The notes under the pieces were generated by a model. It worked only from the letters and a program-made list of their open reading frames with translations, was not told the origin of the DNA and made no database searches. Shown in pieces: positions 1 to 6,975 of a stretch of DNA of 9,561 nucleotides (the first letter of the stretch is position 1; each line of letters begins with the position of its first letter). This stretch comes from Novosphingobium sp. (GTDB lineage: Bacteria > Pseudomonadota > Alphaproteobacteria > Sphingomonadales > Sphingomonadaceae), in the NCBI GenBank assembly GCA_027490345.1, contig JAIXYF010000346.1:1-9561 (forward strand). The letters are read 5' to 3'. Both the position numbers and the translations under genes were made by a program.

Positions 1-534
1 GGGCTCGGCCCCGACAGGCTGCCTTACATCAGCATCAACATTGCGCCGCAGCAGTTCCTTCAGCCCACGTTCTCCACCCATGTCCGGCGCGTGCTGCTGG
101 AAAGCGGCGTGCCGCCCGAACTCCTGCGGCTGGAAGTGACCGAAGGCGTGGCCATCATCGATCCCGACCAGACCCGGCAGGTGCTGGAACAAGTGCGCAG
201 CTGGGGGGTGAAGACCAGTCTCGATGATTTCGGGACAGGGTATTCCTCGCTCAGCTATCTGCAGAACCTGCCGTTCGACACGCTCAAGATCGACCGCTCG
301 TTCATAGCCTCGATGGACGATCCCAAGAGCCGCAAGATCATACGCGCGATCCTCGATCTGGCCAGCAATCTCAACCTCACCGTCGTGGCCGAGGGGATCG
401 AGACCGGCGAGCAAGGCGCCTCGCTGCGCGCGATGGGCTGCGAATTCGGCCAAGGCTTTCATCTGGGCCGCCCGCTTGAAGAGGCCAGCGCCTTTGCCCT
501 GATCCGGCCCGAAGTGGGTGCTTCTGCCGCATAA
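1..534 (+). CDS. EAL-domain c-di-GMP phosphodiesterase, C-terminal part (5' end outside window)
   Basis: The frame is open from base 1 to the TAA at 532-534, giving 177 visible residues; the true start lies upstream. EAL domains hydrolyse the second messenger c-di-GMP to pGpG in the cytoplasm, which usually favours motility over biofilm. Residues are numbered within the visible fragment. The metal- and substrate-binding positions in view are all present: N13 in ISINIAPQQF, E45 in LEVTE, the DDFGTG motif at D75-G80, K96 in LKIDRSF, E131 and E134 in VAEGIE, and Q151 in GQGFHLGRP. The EAL signature itself lies upstream, so activity cannot be fully judged, but nothing seen suggests a degenerate domain. 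The protein ends about 20 residues after the GRP motif, as usual. Many such proteins carry an N-terminal GGDEF, PAS or membrane sensor part; none is visible here. An internal GTG at 91 is not the start, because conserved EAL sequence precedes it. Confidence 0.95.
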   Translation, partial: GLGPDRLPYISINIAPQQFLQPTFSTHVRRVLLESGVPPELLRLEVTEGVAIIDPDQTRQVLEQVRSWGVKTSLDDFGTGYSSLSYLQNLPFDTLKIDRSFIASMDDPKSRKIIRAILDLASNLNLTVVAEGIETGEQGASLRAMGCEFGQGFHLGRPLEEASAFALIRPEVGASAA

Positions 535-609
535 AAGCTTGCTGCGCGCGCCGCAGGAACGGGTATGGTGCGCGGCGCATCAACCACCAGAGCAAGCAAG
601 GACCGATCG

Positions 610-1446
610 ATGGCAGGAAATAGCCCCTGGAGCCACACCCGCAGCGCCAGCATCGCCGATGATATCGATTTCGAGATCAAGGGGCAGGAGCTCCAGTTCG
701 TCGAGATCGAGCTTGATCCGGGTGAAAGCGCTGTTGCCGAAGCAGGCGCCTTTGTGTGGAAGGACGCCGCGATCCAGATGACCACCGTGTTCGGCGATGG
801 CAGCGCCGATCAGGGCGGCGGTTTCATGGGCAAGCTGCTGGGCGCGGGCAAGCGCCTGATCACGGGCGAAAGCCTGTTCACCACCGTGTTCACCCATCAG
901 GGCCACGGCAAGGCGCGCGTGGCCTTTGCCTCCCCCACCCCCGGCGCGATCCTGCCGATCAAGCTCGATGATCTGGGCGGCACGCTGATCTGCCAGAAAG
1001 ACAGCTTCCTGTGCGCCGCGCGCGGCGTCACCATCGGCATTGCCTTCCAGCGCAAGATCATGACCGGCCTGTTCGGCGGCGAAGGCTTCATCATGCAGAA
1101 GCTGGAAGGCGATGGCTGGGTGTTCGTGCAGATGGGCGGCACGCTGACCGAACGGACGCTGGCGCCGGGCGAAGAACTCCATGTCGATACCGGCTGCCTT
1201 GCCGCCTACACGCCCACTGTCACGTTCGATCTCGTCGGCGCGGGCGGGGTGAAAAGCGTGCTGTTCGGCGGCGAAGGCTTGTTCTTTGCGCGGCTTACGG
1301 GCCCGGGCAAAGTGTGGATCCAGTCCCTCCCCTTCGCGCGGCTGGCGGGCCGGATACTGGCGGCAGCCATGCCCGGCGGCGGCCAGAACCGGGGCGAAGG
1401 CTCCGCGCTGGGCGTGCTGGGCGATTTCATCCAGGGGAACCACTGA
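610..1446 (+). CDS. AIM24 / TIGR00266 family protein
   Basis: This 278-residue protein matches the conserved bacterial TIGR00266/AIM24 family, which is named after a yeast mitochondrial protein. The family is thought to form a beta-rich, tubby-like or trimeric fold, and its biochemical role in bacteria is not settled. Family hallmarks appear in order: an N-terminal segment ending in VAEAGAFVW, then GESLF, a proline-rich stretch near GAILPIKLDDLGG, the glycine motif FGGEGF (residues 155-160), a second glycine motif LFGGEGLFF (from residue 218), and GPGKVWIQSLP near the end. No signal peptide or membrane helix is evident. I chose the ATG at 610 because AAGGA (598-602) sits 7 bases upstream. An in-frame ATG at 565 would add 15 residues that look unlike the family; it also has a possible AGGA (555-558), so it is not excluded. 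The gene begins 75 bases after the EAL gene and is followed by an intrinsic terminator, so it is probably a single gene or the last of its unit. Confidence 0.9.
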   Translation: MAGNSPWSHTRSASIADDIDFEIKGQELQFVEIELDPGESAVAEAGAFVWKDAAIQMTTVFGDGSADQGGGFMGKLLGAGKRLITGESLFTTVFTHQGHGKARVAFASPTPGAILPIKLDDLGGTLICQKDSFLCAARGVTIGIAFQRKIMTGLFGGEGFIMQKLEGDGWVFVQMGGTLTERTLAPGEELHVDTGCLAAYTPTVTFDLVGAGGVKSVLFGGEGLFFARLTGPGKVWIQSLPFARLAGRILAAAMPGGGQNRGEGSALGVLGDFIQGNH

Positions 1447-1473
1447 GCGCCGGGGAACCACCCAGTGCTTGGG

Positions 1474-1501
1474 GGCCGGCCCGCTCTGGGGCCGGCCTTT
1501 T
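1474..1501 (+). terminator. Rho-independent terminator after the AIM24-family gene
   Basis: A perfect 9-bp stem GGCCGGCCC (1474-1482) / GGGCCGGCC (1489-1497) with a 6-base loop (1483-1488) is followed directly by TTTT (1498-1501). It lies 27 bases after the TGA of the AIM24-family gene, the expected place. It separates that gene from ppk, which therefore probably has its own promoter in the remaining leader. The stem is also symmetric on the minus strand, but there it lacks a following T-run. Confidence 0.85.
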
Positions 1502-1584
1502 CCGTTTGCGGCACTGCGATGGACCGGCAAAACCCGCGCGCGGCTCTTGCCTTTCCTGCCCCGCCTCGTGCTATGCCGCAGGCC

Positions 1585-1602
1585 ATGTCATCGCTCTGTC
1601 GC
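1585..1602 (+). promoter_or_regulatory. Candidate Pho box (PhoB site) upstream of ppk
   Basis: Two seven-base half-sites in direct repeat, ATGTCAT (1585-1591) and CTGTCGC (1596-1602), are separated by four bases, which gives the 11-base periodicity of a PhoB site. The known consensus is two CTGTCAT-like repeats with a four-base spacer. The first half-site matches 6 of 7 bases. The second matches CTGTC and then diverges. The spacer CGCT is not AT-rich as in the consensus. The site lies about 65 bases before the ppk start and after the terminator of the preceding gene. ppk is a known phosphate-starvation target in other bacteria. I see no convincing -10 element downstream, so this is a suggestion only. 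Confidence 0.35.
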
Positions 1603-1666
1603 AATCGGCCACCATGCCGCGCCCCAAGCCGCCGCGATCGGGCGAGTGCGATGGGGGGCAATGGCC

Positions 1667-3880
1667 ATGGATGATCCGAAAACGGCACAAAGCCGGATTG
1701 CTACGGCCGCGGCGCCGCGCACCGAAAGCCTGCCAACGTCCTCTCCCTACCGGTATTTCAACCGCGAGCTGAGCTGGCTGGCGTTCAACCGCCGCGTGCT
1801 GGCCGAGGCGCAAAACCCCAATTACCCGGTGCTGGAGCGGCTGCGCTTTCTTTCGATATCGGGCAGCAATCTTGATGAATTCATGATGGTGCGTGTGGCC
1901 GGCCTTGCCGCGCAAGTGCGGCAGGGCATCGACGAGCTTTCGATCGATGGGCTGACCCCCACACAGCAGCTGCAGGCCGCCTATAAAGGCGTCGAGGAAT
2001 TGGTGCGCGCGCAGCAGGGGATCCTTGCCGATCTCACCGGCCTGCTCGATGCCGCAGGCATCCGCATCATCGGCAGCCGCAAGCTCGACAAGACGCAGAC
2101 GGACTGGCTGGCGCACTATTTCGCCGAGCACGTGTTTCCCGCACTCACCCCGCAGGCCATCGATCCGGCGCACCCGTTTCCCTTCATCAACAACCAGGGA
2201 ACCGGCATTCTCTTCACCCTCGCGCGGCTGGCAGACGGCGAGCCGGTGACCGAGATGATCCTCGTGCCCCCGGCCCTGCCCCGCTTCGTGCGCCTGCCGG
2301 GAGAGACCGCGTGCTGGATCAGCATCGAGGAGCTGATCCTGCGCAATGCCGGCAAGCTCTTCCCCGGTTTCCGCATCCAGGGCCACGGCACGTTCCGCGT
2401 GCTGCGCGATAGCGATATCGAAGTGGAGGAAGACGCCGAAGACCTCGTGCGCTATTTCCGCACCGCCATCCAGCGGCGGCGGCGCGGCAAGGTGATCCTG
2501 CTGCAAGTGCAGGAAAACTTTGATCCCGAGGCGGAGCAGCTGCTGCGGGACAAGCTGCGGCTGGATCACGCAATGGTGATCAAGGCGGGCGGGCTGCTCG
2601 CGATGAACGGGCTTTCGGTGATTGTTGACACCGACCGACCCGAACTGAAGTTCGAACCCTATATCCCCCGCTATCCCGAACGCGTGCGCGAACATGATGG
2701 CGATTGCTTTGCCGCCATCCGCACCAAGGATCTGGTGATCCACCACCCGTTCGAAAGCTTCGACGTGGTGGTCGATTTCCTGCGGCAGGCCGCCTCGGAT
2801 CCCGATGTGGTGGCGATCAAGCAGACCCTCTACCGCGCGGGCAAGCAATCTGCCGTGTTCGCCGCGCTGATCGCTGCGGCCGAAGCGGGCAAATCCGTGA
2901 CGGCGGTGGTCGAACTCAAAGCCCGCTTCGATGAGGAGCAGAACCTCCACTGGGCCAGCCAGCTTGAACGCGCCGGGGTTCAGGTGATCTACGGGTTCGT
3001 GGACTGGAAAACCCACGCCAAGGTTTCGATGGTCGTGCGGCGCGAAGGCGATGGCTATCGCACCTACTGCCACTTCGGCACGGGCAATTATCACCCGGTC
3101 ACGGCGCGGATCTACACCGACCTCAGCTTCTTTACGGCGGATCCGAAATTCGGGCGCGATGCGGGGCTATTGTTCAATTTCATCACCGGCTATATCGAGC
3201 CCAAAGCCACCGAAATGCTGGCGATTGCCCCCATCGGGGTGCGGCGCAAGCTGTATGAATGCATCGACCGCGAGATCCAGCTGGCGGGGGCGGGCAAGCC
3301 TGCGGCGATCTGGGCCAAGCTCAATTCGCTGACGGACAGCCAGCTCATCAGCCGCCTTTATGCCGCCAGCGCAGCGGGCGTGGAGATCACGCTGGTGGTG
3401 CGCGGCATTTGCTGCCTCAGGCCCGGCGTGCCCGGCCTGTCGGAACGCATCCGGGTCAAGTCGATTATTGGCCGCTTCCTCGAACATAGCCGCATCTGGG
3501 CCTTTGGCAACGGGGCGCCGCTGCCCAACCGGCGCGCGCGGGTGTTCATTTCCTCGGCAGACGGGATGACTCGCAATCTGGACCGCCGGGTCGAAGTGCT
3601 GGTGCCGATCCGCAATTCCACGGTCCACGATCAGGTGCTCGATCAGGTGATGCTGGCCAACCTGCTCGATACCGAACAAAGCTGGATTCTTGAGCCGGAT
3701 GGCACCTATCACAGGGCCGAGCCGGGGTCGAAGCCGTTCAATGTGCACCGCTATTTCATGACCAACCCCTCGCTTTCCGGGCGCGGCGCGGCGCTGACTA
3801 AGGGCAGCAAAGTGCCCAAACTGGCGCTGCGGCGCGGCGGCCAATCGCCCGTTCTGCCGCCCGTGCTGCCGCCTGCCTGA
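1667..3880 (+). CDS. ppk: Polyphosphate kinase (PPK1)
   Basis: PPK1 polymerises the terminal phosphate of ATP into long-chain polyphosphate, reversibly, through a phosphohistidine intermediate. The 737-residue length fits the family (about 690-740). The N-terminal domain begins near residue 28 with YFNRELSWLAFN, followed by SNLDEFMMVRVAG; the middle domain includes HPFPFINN. The catalytic domains contain HHPFESFD, VVAIKQTLYR, VVELKARFDEEQN, KTHAK with the expected autophosphorylated His450, HFGTGNYHP, and LEHSRIWAFGNG with the second conserved His607. RYFMTNPSLSGRG near the end marks the usual C-terminus; about 27 further residues, rich in Pro and Val, form an unconserved tail. The start is uncertain: ATG at 1667 has GGGGGG (1653-1658) 8 bases upstream, while ATG at 1661 is in frame but too close to it, and GTG at 1646 is also in frame. 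The frame stays open back to 1286, but that stretch runs through the previous gene and its terminator. ppx follows after 13 bases. Confidence 0.97.
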   Translation: MDDPKTAQSRIATAAAPRTESLPTSSPYRYFNRELSWLAFNRRVLAEAQNPNYPVLERLRFLSISGSNLDEFMMVRVAGLAAQVRQGIDELSIDGLTPTQQLQAAYKGVEELVRAQQGILADLTGLLDAAGIRIIGSRKLDKTQTDWLAHYFAEHVFPALTPQAIDPAHPFPFINNQGTGILFTLARLADGEPVTEMILVPPALPRFVRLPGETACWISIEELILRNAGKLFPGFRIQGHGTFRVLRDSDIEVEEDAEDLVRYFRTAIQRRRRGKVILLQVQENFDPEAEQLLRDKLRLDHAMVIKAGGLLAMNGLSVIVDTDRPELKFEPYIPRYPERVREHDGDCFAAIRTKDLVIHHPFESFDVVVDFLRQAASDPDVVAIKQTLYRAGKQSAVFAALIAAAEAGKSVTAVVELKARFDEEQNLHWASQLERAGVQVIYGFVDWKTHAKVSMVVRREGDGYRTYCHFGTGNYHPVTARIYTDLSFFTADPKFGRDAGLLFNFITGYIEPKATEMLAIAPIGVRRKLYECIDREIQLAGAGKPAAIWAKLNSLTDSQLISRLYAASAAGVEITLVVRGICCLRPGVPGLSERIRVKSIIGRFLEHSRIWAFGNGAPLPNRRARVFISSADGMTRNLDRRVEVLVPIRNSTVHDQVLDQVMLANLLDTEQSWILEPDGTYHRAEPGSKPFNVHRYFMTNPSLSGRGAALTKGSKVPKLALRRGGQSPVLPPVLPPA

Positions 3881-3893
3881 TCCGGCTGCTGGA

Positions 3894-5369
3894 ATGACCC
3901 GCTTCACCCGCACTTCGGCCCACGTTCCCACCCGGGCGATCATCGATATCGGCTCGAACACCGTGCGCCTCGTCATTTATGGCGGCCCGGCCCGCGCGCC
4001 CGATGTGCTGCACAACGAAAAGGTGACCGCGCGGCTGGGCAAGAGCGTGGCGGAAAACGGGAGACTGGGCGGGCGAGCATCGGCGGCAGCGCTGGCGAGC
4101 CTGGCGCGCTACCGCACGCTGCTCGATCTCAAGGGCATCGGCGATGTCGACGTGGTGGCAACTGCGGCGGTGCGCGATGCCGTGAACGGGCCGGAATTTC
4201 TCGATCGCATCCGCGCGCTGGGCCTCACCCCCCGCCTCCTTTCGGGCGAGGAAGAGGCAATTACGAGCGCCCACGGGGTGATCGGTGCATTTCCGGGGGC
4301 AGACGGGGTGGTCGGCGATCTGGGCGGGGGAAGCCTCGAACTGGTCGACGTGGATCAAACCGGCTGCCGCCACGGCACTTCGCTGCCGCTGGGCACGCTG
4401 CGCCTGCCCGCGCTGCGGGCTGGCGGCGAACGCGCGTTCGGGCAGACGATTGCCAAAATGCTCAAGCGCGCAGACTGGCAGGCCGCGCCCGGCTCGACGC
4501 TCTTTCTTGTGGGCGGATCGCTGCGCGCCTTTGCCCGGCACGCGATGGTGGCGACCGCCTGGCCGATCGACGATCCGCATGGCTTTGAAATCGGCGCGGC
4601 GCAGGCGCAGACCATTGCCAAGGCACTCGCGCGGCGCGGACCGGAAACGCTGACGCCATTTAGCGGACTATCCAGTTCGCGCCTTGCCGCCCTGCCCGAT
4701 ACCGCTGCGCTGCTGTTCGTGCTGATCCGCGCGCTGCAGCCGGGCCGCCTGGTGTTTTCATCGTGGGGCCTGCGCGAAGGGCTGTTATGGGAACGGATGC
4801 CGCGCGGGGTGCAGATGCAGGACCCGCTCGTGGCCGGCGCCGCAGCCTTTACAGGGGAGCACGGGGTTGCCGCCGGAACCGCCGCGATGGTGACCGGCTG
4901 GACCGTCGCGGCGCGGCTGGCCGGAGCCGCTTCGGCCAGCGAACACCTGCGGCTGACAGCGACGATGCTGTGTTTGGCAACCGCGATGGTCGAGCCCAAC
5001 TTGCGCGGCGATCTGGCGCGGGACTGGGCTTTGCGCAAACGCTGGATCGGCGCCAGCCCGGCAGACCGCGCCATGCTGGCCGCGGCGATGATTGCCCACA
5101 CCGGAAGCACCGATCTGCCAGCAGAACTGGGCCGGCTGGCAAGCCCGCAGCAGCTGCGCGAGGCGCAGGCATGGGGCCTTGCCACCCGCCTGTGCCGCCG
5201 CTTCAGCGGCAACACCGCTGCCGGGATCGGCGGCAGCGCGCTGCGCGTGGAAGATGGAACGCTGCTGCTGGAAGTGCAGCCGCGCACGGCGGTGCTGGTC
5301 AACGAAGGCGTTGAGCGCGATCTCAAGGTGCTGGCCGGGCACCTCGGGCTGAAGCCGCAAGTGCGCTAG
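3894..5369 (+). CDS. ppx: Exopolyphosphatase, Ppx/GppA family
   Basis: The encoded 491-residue enzyme should remove terminal phosphates from polyphosphate, opposing PPK; a guanosine pentaphosphatase role (GppA) is the alternative within this family. The actin-like fold is clear: phosphate-1 motif IIDIGSNTVRL (residues 16-26), VATAAVRDA (88-96), the catalytic-glutamate region SGEEEA (117-122) and phosphate-2 motif GDLGGGSLEL (141-150). The C-terminal third aligns in general layout with the helical HD-like domain, but the stretch usually resembling DIGWRAHPDYRG reads ATAMVEPNLRG here, so the usual Asp and His are missing. The gene starts 13 bases after ppk with only a weak GGA next to the ATG, which fits translation coupled to ppk. 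Position directly behind ppk supports Ppx over GppA. It ends 22 bases before the convergent sulfotransferase gene, with no visible terminator between them. Confidence 0.93.
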   Translation: MTRFTRTSAHVPTRAIIDIGSNTVRLVIYGGPARAPDVLHNEKVTARLGKSVAENGRLGGRASAAALASLARYRTLLDLKGIGDVDVVATAAVRDAVNGPEFLDRIRALGLTPRLLSGEEEAITSAHGVIGAFPGADGVVGDLGGGSLELVDVDQTGCRHGTSLPLGTLRLPALRAGGERAFGQTIAKMLKRADWQAAPGSTLFLVGGSLRAFARHAMVATAWPIDDPHGFEIGAAQAQTIAKALARRGPETLTPFSGLSSSRLAALPDTAALLFVLIRALQPGRLVFSSWGLREGLLWERMPRGVQMQDPLVAGAAAFTGEHGVAAGTAAMVTGWTVAARLAGAASASEHLRLTATMLCLATAMVEPNLRGDLARDWALRKRWIGASPADRAMLAAAMIAHTGSTDLPAELGRLASPQQLREAQAWGLATRLCRRFSGNTAAGIGGSALRVEDGTLLLEVQPRTAVLVNEGVERDLKVLAGHLGLKPQVR

Positions 5370-5391
5370 AGCCACCGTCCGTCATCCGGCC

Positions 5392-6975
5392 TTACAAAGC
5401 GATCCCTTCGGCTTCGAACAGCGCGATCACCGGGGCCAGAGCATCGCGGTGCCGCGTCCACCGCGCCACAGAATCGCGGTAGAGCGGCTGGCGCACTTGC
5501 GCGGCGCTGGGCGTCGCTACCGGCGCAGCATTGCGGTGAAAATCAAGGCAGGCCTCGTCCCACGCCAGCCCGCAATGCGCCAGCAGGGCCCGCGTCTGCC
5601 CTTCCTGATCGTCCACAAGCGCCTCATAGCGCAGTTCCAGGATCCGCCCCGGCAGCGCCGCGCGCCATAGCGCCATCAACCGATCGAAGCGCACGTAACA
5701 CCGCGCGATGTCCATCAGATCATAGCTGTAGTCATAATAGCGCGAGGAAATGGCGAAGAGATTGCGGAAGTTGGCCAGCACCGTGTCGAGCGGATGGCGG
5801 CGCAGGCACACGATCCGCGCCTGCGGCAGCGCCCGCGCGATGAACGCGGCATACTGGAAATTGCCCGGAAACTTGTCGGTAAACCGCCCCGCCTCGCGCG
5901 CGCCGGCATGGCTGCGCGCCCGCGCCAGATAGTCATGGCCCATCGCGCCAAGGTCTGCCCGCGCCGCAGCAGCCTCCACCGTTTCGGCATCAAGCACCGT
6001 GCGGCTTTGCGTGCCGGCCACGCGCTTCACCGCCAGCGGCATCGCCTGCAATTCGCCTGCGCTCCACACCTCGGGGTGCGAGGAAAGGATGCGGTCGACC
6101 AGCGTTGTCCCCGTGCGCGGCATCCCGATAACGAAAATCGGCGCATCCTGCGGCGCGCCCTCCGCCGGCAGCGCCATCACGTGCGGCAGGGCCTGCTCGA
6201 TCGCATCGAAGTTCGCAGCGTCTCGCGCAAAGGCATAAGGCAGCCGCGCACGGTGCCCGGCGTTGGCCGCGCAAAGCCTTGCGAGCGCCTCTTTCTCGCG
6301 GCCGAGATCTTCCAGCTCTTTGGCCAGCGCATAGCCCAGCAGCAGCCGCGCATCGCTCTCACCCTCGCCCGCCCGGGCAAGCGCTGCTTCCAGCGCTGAG
6401 ATGTGGTTGTGCTGCGCGCTCACCTTGCGCAGGCCCGCCAGCAGGTGATGCCCGCGCGCATGATCAGGGGCCACTGCGAGCAGCGCCTCCGCCGCCGCCT
6501 CCGCGCCTGCCACATCGCCGATGAAATTCAGCGCCGCCGCCAGATTGTAGCGGAAACTGGCATTGCCCGGCGCCAGCTGAACTGCTGCGCGGAAATGCGG
6601 GACGGAGGCGGCATGTTCGCCCAGCCGCGCATAGACGCAGCCCATCGTGTCGCGCCCCAGTGCATCGTCTGGCGGAGCGGCTTCGGCGGCGGCCAGCGTT
6701 GCGGCGGCCGCGCTATCTTGCCGCAGCATCACCTGAAACCGGGCCAACTGCGCGCGAAAGGCGCCGCGTGGTTCCAGCGCGATGGCGCGCTCAAGATCAG
6801 CGGCACCGGCCCCCACGCGCCCCGCCTCGGCCCGCGCCATGCCAAGCAAAAAGCGCGCTTCGGCATCTTCGGGAAAGGCCGCAACCACGCCCGCCGCAAG
6901 GCTTTGGGCCGCAACCAGATCCCCCCGGCCCAGCGCGCGGCGCACGGCAGCAATCCGGGCAGGTTCAGCCTTCAC
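5392..6975 (-). CDS. TPR-repeat sulfotransferase
   Basis: This 527-residue protein combines about 225 N-terminal residues of alanine-rich tetratricopeptide helices with a C-terminal PAPS-dependent sulfotransferase domain from about residue 278. Such enzymes transfer sulfate from PAPS to a hydroxyl or amine; the TPR part probably binds a partner or a peptide-like acceptor. Visible motifs are the 5'-phosphosulfate loop in FVIGMPRTGTTL (M285 to T291), the 3'-phosphate region RRHPLDTVLANFR (R392-R404), YYDYSYDLMDIARCY, and APVATPSAAQVRQPLY near the end, typical of the bacterial TPR-sulfotransferase group. No signal peptide or membrane helix is seen, so it should be cytoplasmic. The GTG start (6975-6973) is chosen because it overlaps the TGA stop of the upstream hydroxylase in a four-base GTGA, implying coupled translation; no strong Shine-Dalgarno is present apart from a G-rich run just before it. 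The substrate is unknown; the neighbouring hydroxylase suggests a hydroxylated lipid or terpenoid. Confidence 0.9.
   Translation of the reverse strand: MKAEPARIAAVRRALGRGDLVAAQSLAAGVVAAFPEDAEARFLLGMARAEAGRVGAGAADLERAIALEPRGAFRAQLARFQVMLRQDSAAAATLAAAEAAPPDDALGRDTMGCVYARLGEHAASVPHFRAAVQLAPGNASFRYNLAAALNFIGDVAGAEAAAEALLAVAPDHARGHHLLAGLRKVSAQHNHISALEAALARAGEGESDARLLLGYALAKELEDLGREKEALARLCAANAGHRARLPYAFARDAANFDAIEQALPHVMALPAEGAPQDAPIFVIGMPRTGTTLVDRILSSHPEVWSAGELQAMPLAVKRVAGTQSRTVLDAETVEAAAARADLGAMGHDYLARARSHAGAREAGRFTDKFPGNFQYAAFIARALPQARIVCLRRHPLDTVLANFRNLFAISSRYYDYSYDLMDIARCYVRFDRLMALWRAALPGRILELRYEALVDDQEGQTRALLAHCGLAWDEACLDFHRNAAPVATPSAAQVRQPLYRDSVARWTRHRDALAPVIALFEAEGIAL

Noticed and set aside
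539..569. Possible promoter TTGCTG with TATGGT before the AIM24-family gene
   Set aside because: The spacer is 19 bases and both boxes are weak; in GC-rich alphaproteobacterial DNA this is chance level.
580..1530. 316-codon minus-strand frame opposite the AIM24-family gene
   Set aside because: It mirrors the real gene and runs through the terminator stem; no recognisable domain.
1286..1660. N-terminal extension of ppk back to 1286
   Set aside because: The extension overlaps the 3' end of the AIM24-family gene and crosses its terminator; PPK homology begins only after about 1748.
1614..1772. Short open frame of 52 codons overlapping the ppk start, a possible leader peptide
   Set aside because: It has no ribosome site, is Arg/Pro-rich and lies in a frame that is open by GC bias; nothing supports translation.
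1571..3094. 507-codon open frame on the minus strand opposite ppk
   Set aside because: It is antisense to a clear PPK1. Its His-, Gly- and Ala-rich product matches no family I know and is a usual shadow in GC-rich DNA.
4355..5326. 323-codon minus-strand frame opposite ppx
   Set aside because: Ser/Arg/Ala-rich shadow with no domain; ppx on the plus strand has clear family motifs.
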